Assembly (NCBI GenBank): GCA_027486585.1
Contig: JAIXOU010000074.1
Span: forward strand, 1-58,783
Origin: Verrucomicrobiaceae bacterium
GTDB lineage: Bacteria > Verrucomicrobiota > Verrucomicrobiia > Verrucomicrobiales > Verrucomicrobiaceae
Reading direction: 5' to 3'
Length of the DNA stretch: 58,783 bases
A program made the position numbers and the translations under genes. Shown piece after piece: positions 9,001 to 17,111 of this stretch; positions within the stretch are counted from its first letter, which is position 1; every line of letters starts with the position of its first letter. The notes under the pieces were generated by a model that did not search any database, was not told where the DNA came from, and saw only the letters and a program-made list of their open reading frames with translations.

Positions 9001-9144
9001 ATGAACTTGCTCCCTTTCATGCTGGCAAAGAGAAACGTGTATCGTCTGGATGAGATCGCGAATTTACTGCCGCTCAATCGCGTATGGTTTGATGACATCG
9101 TCGCTGCCACTGAATATCTCGGCCCGATACACTGTAAACCATGA
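9001..9144 (+). CDS. Possible 47-residue small protein
   Basis: The ATG at 9001 follows the previous stop codon by 2 bp and reads 47 codons to 9144 (MNLLPFMLAKRNVY, ending LGPIHCKP). The tight spacing suggests translation coupled to the gene before it, but no homologue is recognised and composition alone does not prove coding. Confidence 0.3.
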   Translation: MNLLPFMLAKRNVYRLDEIANLLPLNRVWFDDIVAATEYLGPIHCKP

Positions 9145-9179
9145 GAACCCCAATATCTGCATCTCCACGGCACTTCTTC

Positions 9180-10541
9180 ATGCGCAATACTAGTCTCACG
9201 TTTTCACTCATTCTGTTATCCCTGCCTCTCAATGCCGAGATCGTTCACCTGAAGGCTGGTCCTTCGCCCGCTGATAATCCGTTAAAGGGGTTGGTGCCGT
9301 ATTCGGATTATGCCGATGAAGGCGATGCTCACTTTCCACACAGTTTGGAGTTTGATTACTTGCCTTTGGCTAAGCTGATGCTTGGCGAATCCCGCTTCGA
9401 TTGGGAACCCTTAGAGGCCTTGCTCAACAAAATCGCGGCAAGAGGAAACCAAGCAGTTTTTCGCATCTGGATCGAGTACCCAGGCCAGAAAAGCGGTGTT
9501 CCTGATTTTTTGCGAGAGCAAGGCATGAAGGTTACCTCATGGAAGAACGCTGACGAAAAGAAGACATGCTTCACACCTGATTACGATGACGAGCGAATGG
9601 TGTCCGCACTGGAGTCCTTCATTGGAGTTCTTGGCAAGCGCTACGATGGTGATCCTCGCATCGGCTTCATCACGGCCGGTTTGCTTGGCTCCTGGGGCGA
9701 GTGGCATACTTATCCGCGTGAGGACTTATTTGCCTCGCCTAAGACCCAACGGCGCGTGCTTGAGGCGTATGAAAAGGCCTTCAATACGAGCCCTATCCTG
9801 CTGCGTTATCCGGTGGGAAAAGAAGACGATCATTGGGCGGCGAACGCTAATTACCACATGGGCTTTCATGATGACTCCTTTGCCTGGGGCACGCTCGACC
9901 GGGGTAAGAAGGACGATTGGTTTTACATTCCGCTTTTGAAAAAAGCCGGTGATGCAGCGCTGAACAAATGGCGGACTCAGCCCATCGGTGGCGAGGTGCG
10001 TCCCGAGCTCTGGGGCCAGATTTTTGATGCCAAGCCCGCGCATCCACAGGCCCAAGATTTTGCTGAATGCGTGCGGCAAACACATGTGAGTTGGCTCATG
10101 GAATCCGGCATGTTCAAAGAGAAAGCTAAGGCCTCACGTTATTCTGGTGCTAAGGCGCAAGTGCAAAAAATGGGTTACGATTTCCATGTCTCCACCGCCG
10201 ACATCCTCCGCGATGAAACGAAGCTGCACGTCCATCTTACGGTCCTGAATCAAGGCGTGGCCCCCTTTTATCAAGACTGGCGTCTAGAACTCGCTGCGCT
10301 GGATGCCGATGGAAAAGTCACACATCGCTGGCCTGTCGATTGGAAGCTCACCGCCCTCTTCCCAGACGATGCGGCCCGCGAATGGAAAGCCATGCTGCCT
10401 TTGCCTCAAGCCGACGTGGCTGGTCTCACCCTCGCTCTGCGAGTCATCCATCCGCTCGCGAATGGCAAGCCCCTCCGCTTCGCCAATGCCGAACAAGACC
10501 GCCACGCTCCTGGCTGGGTCAGCCTCAGTGTGCTGCCGTGA
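9180..10541 (+). CDS. DUF4832 secreted protein, glycosidase-like
   Basis: The protein has 453 residues from the ATG at 9180; the frame is open from 9141, but the signal peptide starts here (MRNTSLTFSLILLSLPLNA). The mature N-terminal part resembles DUF4874/DUF4832 (NPLKGLVPYSDY; FRIWIEYPG; GLLGSWGEWHTYP), a TIM-barrel-like fold found in secreted glycan-active proteins. The GSWGEWH motif supplies a candidate catalytic acid, and the C-terminal part from about residue 345 looks like a beta-sandwich. It opens the plus-strand run of secreted enzymes. The substrate is unknown. Confidence 0.82.
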   Translation: MRNTSLTFSLILLSLPLNAEIVHLKAGPSPADNPLKGLVPYSDYADEGDAHFPHSLEFDYLPLAKLMLGESRFDWEPLEALLNKIAARGNQAVFRIWIEYPGQKSGVPDFLREQGMKVTSWKNADEKKTCFTPDYDDERMVSALESFIGVLGKRYDGDPRIGFITAGLLGSWGEWHTYPREDLFASPKTQRRVLEAYEKAFNTSPILLRYPVGKEDDHWAANANYHMGFHDDSFAWGTLDRGKKDDWFYIPLLKKAGDAALNKWRTQPIGGEVRPELWGQIFDAKPAHPQAQDFAECVRQTHVSWLMESGMFKEKAKASRYSGAKAQVQKMGYDFHVSTADILRDETKLHVHLTVLNQGVAPFYQDWRLELAALDADGKVTHRWPVDWKLTALFPDDAAREWKAMLPLPQADVAGLTLALRVIHPLANGKPLRFANAEQDRHAPGWVSLSVLP

Positions 10542-10549
10542 ACTCGATC

Positions 10550-10634
10550 TTTTTTGGCAAGAAGAATGAGGGGCAGGAAGATTATTCCAATGCCTATCTT
10601 CCAATTTTCCTACCCCAAAAATCTTCCTGCCAAA
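10550..10634. repeat. Periodic palindrome, family A (GGCAGGAAGATT), copy 1
   Basis: The left arm (10550-10590) carries TTGGCAAGAAG and GGGCAGGAAGATT about 17 bp apart. The right arm (10594-10634) is their imperfect reverse complement, ending in ATCTTCCTGCCAAA. The element fills the spacer between two co-directional genes, purine-rich first and pyrimidine-rich just before the next start. Related copies are at 17004, 23453 and, weakly, 27771. Confidence 0.7.
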
Positions 10635-10648
10635 CTCCGACACTCCGT

Positions 10649-13138
10649 ATGAAGCTTCCGATTCCCCTCATCTGCTTGGCCATCATGGTCGCTTCATCGT
10701 TGCGTGCGGACGACGCTTTGGCGAGTCATCGACAGTTCCTGAATGAGCACTGTGGCAAATGTCACACGGGCGAAAAGCCGAAGGGCGGGTTCGACCTGAA
10801 ATCTTTATCGCACTTATTCGCAGATGCAGACTCGCGAAGGCATTGGTTGAGCGTGATGGAGCAGATCGAGACCGGTGAGATGCCTCCTGAGACCAAGCCG
10901 CGTCCGCCAGCCACGCAGGTGAAGGCCTTGACCGCGTGGATCAGGCAAACGGCCGCGCAGTCAGGCGATGGCCGCGTGGTGATGCGAAGGCTGAACCGCG
11001 CGGAGTATGCCAACACCGTGCGCGATTTGCTCGGCGTGGAGGTCGATCTGGCCGATCTTCTGCCGCCTGACACTTCGACGAACGGTTTCGACAACAATGC
11101 CGAGTCGCTGCACACCTCGTCCTACTTGATGCGCAGCTATCTGGAGGCGGCGGATCGTGTGCTCGATGAGGCCATCGTGAATGAATCAAAGCCCTGGCAG
11201 GTGAAGAAGCGCTTTCACATCAAAGACGAATCCTCCGTGAAGCGGCCCGGCAGCGTGTATCGATTTCTCGAAGATGGCGTGGCCATTTTCGCTGTGTGGG
11301 AGTCGGCGAACATTCGCGTGACGATGTGGAACTTTCGCAGTCCCTTCCGTGGCAAGTATCGCTTTCGCATCTCCGCCTATGGTTTCCAGAGTCAGGGCAA
11401 GCCGGTGAAGTTTCACGTCACAGCGGGCACGTTCAAAGAGGTCACCGAAGAGCGCCTGCTGGACTACTATTCCGTGCCTGCGGACAAGCCCACAGAGATC
11501 GAGTTCACCGCGCAGTTGGAGCCGGAGAACCGCATCCGCATCATCGCCGATGACCTACCTGCCACGCCGCCGATGGTGGAGAAAGTCGGCGCTGACAAAT
11601 ACGACGGCCCTGGCCTCGTGGTGCAGTGGGTGGATGCGGAGGGGCCGCTGATGGACTCGTGGCCGCCAGCGAGTCATGTGGCTCTGTTTGGCGATCTGGA
11701 GCAGAAGAAGATGCCCAAGGAGGACGATCCAGACTGGCGCGAAGTCGTCTCAGAGAATCCGCTGCCCGATGCCGAGCGCATCCTGCGGCAGTTCGCACGC
11801 CGCGCCTTCCGCCGTCCCGTGATGGAGGATGACATTCAGCCGATCCTCGCCCGAGTGCGGCAGCGGCTGGAGGCTGGTTACACCTTTGAGCAGGCTGTGC
11901 GCGTGGGGCTGAAGGCAGTGCTCGTCTCGCCGCAGTTCCTTTTCTTCCACGAAAAGGGCACCAAAGAAGGCGGCAAGCTGGATGACTTCGCTCTGGCGAG
12001 CCGCCTGTCGTATTTCCTGTGGAGTTCCATGCCGGATGAGGAGCTGTTTCGACTGGCAGCCGATCAAAAACTGCATCAGCCCGCCGTGCTGCGCCAACAG
12101 GTGGAGCGTCTGTTGAAGGATGACAAAGCAGCCGCCTTCACCCGCGAGTTCACCGGCCAGTGGCTCAGTCTGCGGGCCATCGATGCCACCATGCCGGACC
12201 GCACCCTGTATCCTGAGTATGATGACAGCCTCAAGTCCGCCATGCTGAAGGAAACGAATCTCTTCTTCAATGAGGTGCTCACGCAGGATCTGCCGCTGAC
12301 GAGCTTCGTCGCCTCAGACTTCACTTTTCTCAATGAGCGACTGGCCAAGCACTACGGGCTGATGGAGCCGTATCAGGCGGAGATGCGGAGACTGGAAGAC
12401 AAGGAGACAATGGGACAATCAGACAGGGAGAAGCCGGACCATTCAGACGTCTCATTGTCTCCCCCTCTCCTTGTCTCATTGTCCAACCGCCTGATCAAAG
12501 TTCCGCTGCCTGCGGGCAGCCATCGCGGAGGTGTAATGACGATGGGCAGCGTCTTGAAAGTCACCGCTAACGGCACCACCACCTCGCCCGTGCTGCGTGG
12601 TTTCTGGGTGCTGGAGCGCATCCTCGGCACACCACCTGCGAAGCCGCCCGTGGATGTGGAGGCCATCGAGCCCGATATCCGCGGAGCCACCACCATCCGA
12701 GAGCAACTCGCCAAGCATCGCAATGTCGAAGCCTGTGCTGGCTGTCATAAGAAGATCGATCCACCCGGCTTTGCCCTGGAGAGCTTTGACGTCATCGGCG
12801 GCTGGCGAGAGCACTACCGCAGCCTCACCAACAACGGCGAGCGCGACAGCCAAGGCCGCCGCGTGCGACCAGGACCACCCGTCGATCCCTCCGACGTGCT
12901 CACCGACGGACGCCGCTTTCGCGACATTGATGAGTTCAAGCAGCTCCTCCTCGCCGACAAAGATCAGCTCGCCCGCAATCTCGCCGAAAAACTCCTCGCC
13001 TACGCCACCGGAGCCGAGCCAACGCCGCTCGATCGCCCGCAGATTGAGTCCATCATTCAGCGGACACGAGAGAACGAAAACGGTTTCCGTTCCCTGATCC
13101 ACGAGATCGTTCAGAGTGCGTTGTTTCAAACGAAGTGA
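10649..13138 (+). CDS. DUF1592-family secreted cytochrome-like protein (PSD1-type), with in-frame repeat insertion
   Basis: The protein has 829 residues from the ATG at 10649 with a signal peptide (LICLAIMVASSLRA). Order of parts: a haem-binding CGKCH near residue 36 (planctomycete cytochrome C type), DUF1587 (RLNRAEYANTVRDLLGV), a carbohydrate-binding-like middle, DUF1595 (RRAFRRPV), DUF1592 (ASRLSYFLWSSMPDEEL), DUF1588 with a second CxxCH (CAGCHKKIDPPGFALE) and DUF1585 at the end. Family knowledge: large secreted proteins of planctomycetes and verrucomicrobia paired with DUF1552 proteins; the reaction is unknown, and electron transfer is inferred from the CxxCH motifs. Residues 584-612 are absent from the paralogue at 34585 and correspond exactly to a palindromic repeat. 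The DUF1552 partner is separated by 2.6 kb of inserted DNA. Confidence 0.92.
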   Translation: MKLPIPLICLAIMVASSLRADDALASHRQFLNEHCGKCHTGEKPKGGFDLKSLSHLFADADSRRHWLSVMEQIETGEMPPETKPRPPATQVKALTAWIRQTAAQSGDGRVVMRRLNRAEYANTVRDLLGVEVDLADLLPPDTSTNGFDNNAESLHTSSYLMRSYLEAADRVLDEAIVNESKPWQVKKRFHIKDESSVKRPGSVYRFLEDGVAIFAVWESANIRVTMWNFRSPFRGKYRFRISAYGFQSQGKPVKFHVTAGTFKEVTEERLLDYYSVPADKPTEIEFTAQLEPENRIRIIADDLPATPPMVEKVGADKYDGPGLVVQWVDAEGPLMDSWPPASHVALFGDLEQKKMPKEDDPDWREVVSENPLPDAERILRQFARRAFRRPVMEDDIQPILARVRQRLEAGYTFEQAVRVGLKAVLVSPQFLFFHEKGTKEGGKLDDFALASRLSYFLWSSMPDEELFRLAADQKLHQPAVLRQQVERLLKDDKAAAFTREFTGQWLSLRAIDATMPDRTLYPEYDDSLKSAMLKETNLFFNEVLTQDLPLTSFVASDFTFLNERLAKHYGLMEPYQAEMRRLEDKETMGQSDREKPDHSDVSLSPPLLVSLSNRLIKVPLPAGSHRGGVMTMGSVLKVTANGTTTSPVLRGFWVLERILGTPPAKPPVDVEAIEPDIRGATTIREQLAKHRNVEACAGCHKKIDPPGFALESFDVIGGWREHYRSLTNNGERDSQGRRVRPGPPVDPSDVLTDGRRFRDIDEFKQLLLADKDQLARNLAEKLLAYATGAEPTPLDRPQIESIIQRTRENENGFRSLIHEIVQSALFQTK
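12398..12484. repeat. Family B palindrome (GACAATGA units) inserted in frame in a coding sequence
   Basis: The left arm at 12398-12430 is made of 8-bp units (GACAAGGA, GACAATGG, GACAATCA, GACAGGGA). The right arm at 12447-12484 is the reverse complement of similar units. It is translated within the DUF1592 protein as a low-complexity stretch (DKETMGQSDREKPDHSDVSL). In the paralogue at 34585 the segment between HYGL and the next VKLP box is about 35 residues shorter. The same units occur at 13145-13176 and 15701-15728. Confidence 0.75.
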
Positions 13139-13144
13139 CCATTA

Positions 13145-13200
13145 GACAATGAGACAATGAGACAATGAGACAATCAGATAACCAGATAACCAGACGGGAG
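13145..13200. repeat. Family B 8-bp tandem array (left flank of four-helix-bundle gene)
   Basis: Consecutive 8-bp units read GACAATGA three times, then GACAATCA, GATAACCA twice and GACGGGAG. The array begins 6 bp after the DUF1592 stop codon and ends 8 bp before the four-helix-bundle gene. Inverted units recur after that gene (13637-13650) and beyond the intron (15701-15728). Confidence 0.75.
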
Positions 13201-13208
13201 ACCATGAG

Positions 13209-13622
13209 ATGAAAGACACGAGCCAACCTGCCAGTCGGAAGACGAAGATCACGCGCCACACGGATTTGGAAGTGTATCAACGAGCCTTTTCGACCGCGAT
13301 GAACTTGTTTAAGCTGAGCAAATCGTTTCCTGCGGAAGAGAAGTATTCGCTGACGGATCAGTGCCGTCGTTCCTCTCGCTCAGTCGCCGCCAACATCACC
13401 GAGGCATGGCGAAAGCGACGCTATTCCGCCTCTTTTGTCAGCAAGCTCAACGATGCCGAAGGCGAAGCGGCAGAAACTCAAACCTGGCTCCAGTTCGCGG
13501 TCGAATGTGGTTACGTCGAGGCCGAAGTCGCCCGTCCCCTTTACGTAGAATACGACCAGATCATCGCCATGCTGCTCACCATGCAAAACCACCCCGAAAA
13601 CTGGTGCCTCACCAATCGCTAA
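13209..13622 (+). CDS. Four-helix-bundle protein (TIGR02436 / 23S rRNA intervening-sequence protein family)
   Basis: The protein has 137 residues with the family hallmark LTDQCRRSSRSVAANITEAW at about residues 50-70 and helices before and after it (DLEVYQRAFSTAMNLF; AEGEAAETQTWLQFAVE). Relatives are encoded in 23S rRNA intervening sequences and as the Avd accessory factor of diversity-generating retroelements; the biochemical role is mostly unknown, with nucleic-acid binding likely. The gene is bracketed by inverted GACAATGA arrays. It sits between a DUF1592 gene and a DUF1552 gene that are adjacent elsewhere in this window, so it looks inserted. The start at 13209 overlaps no upstream gene. 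Confidence 0.88.
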   Translation: MKDTSQPASRKTKITRHTDLEVYQRAFSTAMNLFKLSKSFPAEEKYSLTDQCRRSSRSVAANITEAWRKRRYSASFVSKLNDAEGEAAETQTWLQFAVECGYVEAEVARPLYVEYDQIIAMLLTMQNHPENWCLTNR

Positions 13623-13690
13623 CGCCGTTTCCTCCCAGTCCCATTGTCTTCCGGGTAGAGAGAGTGGGGTTTGCCCACTCCCTCCCCCAC

Positions 13691-13724
13691 AGACCCGGAC
13701 TAGCCCAACTAAGGCATCCGGTTC
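13691..13724 (-). ncRNA. Domain V-like catalytic hairpin of the group II intron
   Basis: Read on the minus strand, GAACCGGATGCC and GGGCTAGTCCGGGTC form a 34-nt hairpin of domain V size and shape, followed by a domain VI-like stem (GAGTGGG / CCCACTC). This is the ribozyme core, and it shows that the element is an intron, not a bare reverse transcriptase gene. Confidence 0.7.
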
Positions 13725-13748
13725 CTCTTACTGTAACTTTCACATAGT

Positions 13749-15080
13749 TCACCACAGCGGAAGTTCTGGCATCGACTCTTTCTTGATCGGCACGCTCCAG
13801 AGGCTGTGCTTGATCCTTAGCTTTACCCACGGATAGCTTCTGACCTTCTGGCGCCATTGCTCCCAATTTATTGGGCGGCTGCCTCGTCGGTTCATCCACT
13901 TCCTCCACACCCATTGCACGGCGCTTTCATAGCGCTTGAGGGCTTCATAGTTGTGACTCACTCCATAGTATTGACTGTGCCCCTCCACCTTGCTGCGCAG
14001 TTGTGCTTGCTGCCAGGCATGGGGTTTGTGCCGGTTTTTCCGGCACCATTGCCCCACTTCTTTGAGCTTGCTTCTCATGCGCTTGGCTTCGGTCTTCACC
14101 TTCACGATCCATTGGCCTTTTCGGTTCTTGCTCCAGTAATAGGTGAACCCAAGGAAGCTGAACGTCTGTGCCTTCCCTTCCCCTTTGGCAGGGGGGCGGA
14201 AGTCGATCAGTCGGGTCTTCTCTGGATGAAGCTTCAGTCCATACTTCTCAAAGCGTTTCCCCAGCACGGCGTAAAATCGCTGTGCATCCTCGGCCTGGCT
14301 GAAGCTCAGCACGGCATCGTCCGCATATCGCACGAGCTTGACGCCTCCCTTCAGCTTTGGCTTTACCTGCTCTTCTACCCATTTATCCAATACCTCATGC
14401 AGATAGAGGTTGGCTAACAGGGGCGATACGACTCCGCCTTGCGGCGTGCCACTCTCGCTTTCCTGCCAGTTTCCCTCTTTCATTACCCCCGCTTTGAGCC
14501 AGCCTGTTATCAGTCGATTTAACACTCCATCTGTGATGCGGTCACTGAACATCTGACGCAGTTCGTCGTGCGGGATGCTGTCAAAGTATCCTTTGATGTC
14601 GAGCTCGACGACGTAGTGGTTGCCTCGGCTCAGGGCTCCATGCAAGGCGCTGACGGCGTCATGCTGGGTTTTCCCTGGTCGGTAACCATACGATCCGTCA
14701 TGGAACTCTCGCTCAAAGATTGGCTCGACGAGCTGGACGAAGGCTTTTTGTAGCACTTTGTCCTCATGCGTGGGCACCCCTAGTGGACGGGTTTTGCCGT
14801 CAGGCTTGGGTATTTCCACGCGCCGCACGGCGGGTGCGCGATACGTTTGGCTCTTCACTCGTTTGAGCAGGTCTTCCAAGTTTGCTTGGAGTTCTCTGCC
14901 GTATTGCTCTTTACTCACACCGTCTATGCCTGGGGCCTTTTTGGCCCCCAGGAGTCGATGGGCTTCGAGCAGCAGTTGCAGGTCCATCTTGTGATGGATG
15001 CTGCTGAGTGGTCGCCCGCCTTGATGCTCAATGAGTTGAGTTATCCAGTGCTTTAGCCTTATCACGATCTGGCCTTTCAT
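13749..15080 (-). CDS. ltrA: Group II intron reverse transcriptase/maturase
   Basis: The protein has 443 residues. The RT core carries the catalytic YADDAVL, the QGGVVSP box (with SP as in intron RTs, unlike the SQ of diversity-generating retroelements) and SFLGFTYYW. A maturase (domain X) region lies at about 340-430. No HNH endonuclease domain follows, which fits a compact bacterial intron class. It promotes splicing and retrohoming of its host intron. The frame looks intact. Confidence 0.95.
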   Translation of the reverse strand: MKGQIVIRLKHWITQLIEHQGGRPLSSIHHKMDLQLLLEAHRLLGAKKAPGIDGVSKEQYGRELQANLEDLLKRVKSQTYRAPAVRRVEIPKPDGKTRPLGVPTHEDKVLQKAFVQLVEPIFEREFHDGSYGYRPGKTQHDAVSALHGALSRGNHYVVELDIKGYFDSIPHDELRQMFSDRITDGVLNRLITGWLKAGVMKEGNWQESESGTPQGGVVSPLLANLYLHEVLDKWVEEQVKPKLKGGVKLVRYADDAVLSFSQAEDAQRFYAVLGKRFEKYGLKLHPEKTRLIDFRPPAKGEGKAQTFSFLGFTYYWSKNRKGQWIVKVKTEAKRMRSKLKEVGQWCRKNRHKPHAWQQAQLRSKVEGHSQYYGVSHNYEALKRYESAVQWVWRKWMNRRGSRPINWEQWRQKVRSYPWVKLRIKHSLWSVPIKKESMPELPLW

Positions 15081-15700
15081 CTCGGTGTATGTGGCCCGTG
15101 TCTCTCGGCACTGATTGTTACAATAAGGTTCTGGCCTTTGCTACCCAGTGGGTCCGGCCCGTCTGCCGTTCCCCACCTCTCAATCGCTACTATGCCAGAA
15201 CTAAGACCTCCGCTGGATCGAGGCTCGCAGGTTTGTTTCTTAGCGCACATCTGGCCGCCTGCGAGGCTGATGCACTGGGTCGTTGTTAATCCGGTTTCAA
15301 CCATCCGGCTTTGTTCCTCGTTCTCAGACGGATATCCCGTGTTCCACGCCCACCCTCTTGCAGCTTCGCCCCGATCTAAGACCCCGCCAGGGTCGGTATG
15401 CCTCACATGATAGCGGCATACCAATGTTGTCCCGAAGACAGAAACACTCGGGACCTCTCTGGAATAACAAAATATTTCGTGGCTCAATTTCACGGCTACT
15501 TTCTGCTCGCTATCTACGCTTCGTGCCGCCTTCTCAGACGACGACGCAAGACTCGCTTTTGGTGAATATGTTAGTTCTTCCAAGTGGGGTTTGGACCCAC
15601 TGGGTGTGGTAAGAGTTGTTTCCACCCTCAGCTTGTTCACCGCTGGCTGCGGCGCTTCTGCTGCGAGTTTCCCCAACTCCGTGGTTTCGCACGGCGCGAC

Positions 15701-15728
15701 CCTGTCTCATTGTCCCATTGTCTGATCA
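15701..15728. repeat. Family B array (right side, beyond the intron)
   Basis: Read on the minus strand, units GACAATGG, GACAATGA and GACAGGGT are recognisable. Together with 13637-13650 it forms the inverted counterpart of the array at 13145-13200; the intron splits the right arm. The DUF1552 start codon follows at 15742. Confidence 0.65.
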
Positions 15729-15741
15729 CCTCCCTCTACCC

Positions 15742-16998
15742 ATGAAAACCCGCCGCACCTTCCTCCGCTCCGCTGGCATCACAATGGCACTGCCTTGGCT
15801 CGAAAGCCTCGCAGCGAGTGGCTCAAAAACACCTCGGCGCATGGTCTGCATCTGCGCTCCGCTCGGTTTTCTGCCAGAGAGTTTCATTCCCGGCCAGAGC
15901 GGCGCGGATTACACGCCCTCGCCTTACCTGGAGCCGTTCGCGGACTTCCGAAAAGACTTCACCGTCGTCTCCGGGCTCATGCATGCAGGCATGAGTTCCG
16001 GTCTCGGACATCAGGCCTCCGCCAGCTTTCTCACCGGCGTGCCCGGCGCGGGCAGGCCTGGGTTTCGCAATGCCATCTCGCTCGATCAACTCGCCGCCGA
16101 GAGCATCGGCATGGAGACACGTTTTCCCAGTCTCGTGCTCTCAGCAGAAGGCGCGGGCGGTCTTTCCTGGACACGCACTGGAGCGCTCATCCCGGCGGAC
16201 AATTCGCCGTCCAAGGTCTTCGCCCGACTCTTTCTCGAAGGCAAGGGCGACAGCGTCCGCGCCCAGCTCCAGCGCCTTGATGACGGGCGCAGCATCCTCG
16301 ATGACTTGCGATCCCAGGCCCGTGCCGTCAGTTCAAAAGTCGGCCATGAGGATCGCGAAAAGCTCGATGAATACCTCACCAGTGTCCGCGAGTTGGAGGT
16401 GCGCATGGTCAATGACGAGCGCTGGGCACGCACGCCCAAACCCAAAGTGGATGCCGAGCCTCCGACGGACATCTCCAACGCCGCCGACCTCATCGGACGC
16501 ACGCGCCTGCTCTTTGATCTCAGCCACCTCGCCCTCCAGACCGACTCCACCCGGCTCATCACCATCATGCTGTCGGGAAACACCTTCACCCCACCTATCG
16601 AAGGCGTCACCCTCGGTCATCACGACCTCTCGCATCATGGCAAAGATCCCGCGAAACTGGCGCAGCTCCAGATCGTCGAAACCGAAACTCTTAAGACCTT
16701 GCGTGGCCTACTGGCTCAACTCCGCCAATCCAAAGACGCCAACGGCAGCCTGCTCGACAGCACCGCCGTCTTCCTCGGCAGCAACCTTGGCGATGGCAGC
16801 AGCCACGCCACCAAGAACCTGCCCGCCCTTCTTGCCGGCGGCCGATTCCGTCACGGACAACACCTCGCCTTCGATCCCGACAGCCCGCCGCCGCTCTGCA
16901 ATCTCTACGTCAGCATGCTCCAGCACCTCGGCATCGAAACCGATCGCTTCAGCAGCGCCAACGGCACGCTCAGCGGTCTCGATCTGAATACTGCCTGA
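15742..16998 (+). CDS. DUF1552 protein with Tat-like signal
   Basis: The protein has 418 residues starting at the ATG at 15742 (MKTRRTFLRSAG), which gives a twin-arginine-type leader. The open frame extends upstream to 15616, but only through intron and repeat sequence. Body motifs fit DUF1552 (PLGFLPESFIPGQSG; SLDQLAAES; LDEYLTSVRELE; VFLGSNLGDG; GGRFRHGQHL). The fold is related to DUF1501/alkaline-phosphatase-like secreted proteins of planctomycetes and verrucomicrobia; the activity is unknown. It is the natural partner of the DUF1592 gene that ends at 13138. Confidence 0.9.
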   Translation: MKTRRTFLRSAGITMALPWLESLAASGSKTPRRMVCICAPLGFLPESFIPGQSGADYTPSPYLEPFADFRKDFTVVSGLMHAGMSSGLGHQASASFLTGVPGAGRPGFRNAISLDQLAAESIGMETRFPSLVLSAEGAGGLSWTRTGALIPADNSPSKVFARLFLEGKGDSVRAQLQRLDDGRSILDDLRSQARAVSSKVGHEDREKLDEYLTSVRELEVRMVNDERWARTPKPKVDAEPPTDISNAADLIGRTRLLFDLSHLALQTDSTRLITIMLSGNTFTPPIEGVTLGHHDLSHHGKDPAKLAQLQIVETETLKTLRGLLAQLRQSKDANGSLLDSTAVFLGSNLGDGSSHATKNLPALLAGGRFRHGQHLAFDPDSPPPLCNLYVSMLQHLGIETDRFSSANGTLSGLDLNTA

Positions 16999-17003
16999 CC
17001 TCA

Positions 17004-17085
17004 CTTTTGGCAGGAAAATGGATGGGCAGGAAGATTCTTCAATCCCCTTTCTCCCATTTTCCTGCCCAAAAATCTTCTTCCAAAA
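17004..17085. repeat. Periodic palindrome, family A, copy 2
   Basis: The left arm TTTTGGCAGGAAAATGG ... GGGCAGGAAGATTCTTC is followed by an imperfect reverse complement (CCATTTTCCTGCCC ... ATCTTCTTCCAAAA). It occupies the spacer from 6 bp after the DUF1552 stop to 27 bp before the next start. Confidence 0.7.
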
Positions 17086-17111
17086 CCGTACATCTCTATT
17101 CCCAACCAACC

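Larger units (their letters stand above)
13655..15692 (-). mobile_element. Group II intron with encoded reverse transcriptase
   Basis: On the minus strand the 5' end is placed at GTGCG (15692-15688), matching the GUGYG consensus. Ribozyme domains I-III fill about 15081-15692, the reverse transcriptase sits in domain IV, a 34-nt domain V-like hairpin lies at 13691-13724, and domain VI ends near 13655 (CTAC). Exact ends are inferred from consensus. The intron lies inside a GACAATGA array: repeat units occur on both sides (13637-13650 and 15701-15728). It points against the surrounding genes and helps separate a DUF1592/DUF1552 pair. Confidence 0.82.

Noticed and set aside
10550..10634. Rho-independent terminator
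   Set aside because: The hairpin arms are long and imperfect, no U-tract follows, and the pyrimidine arm abuts the next start codon; similar sequences occur in many spacers and once inside a gene.
13145..13200. CRISPR array
   Set aside because: The units are 8 bp and directly adjacent, with no spacers of constant length and no cas genes nearby.
13209..15080. A diversity-generating retroelement: four-helix-bundle (Avd-like) gene next to a reverse transcriptase
   Set aside because: The reverse transcriptase has the QGGVVSP box and a maturase region of group II introns, not the SQ-type motif of diversity-generating elements. A domain V-like hairpin and a GTGCG 5' end are present, the two genes are on opposite strands, and no template/variable repeat pair was seen.
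15077..15676. Open frame of 199 codons on the minus strand before the reverse transcriptase gene
   Set aside because: It covers the 5' ribozyme part of the group II intron (domains I-III), has no protein-like features and is expected to be RNA only.
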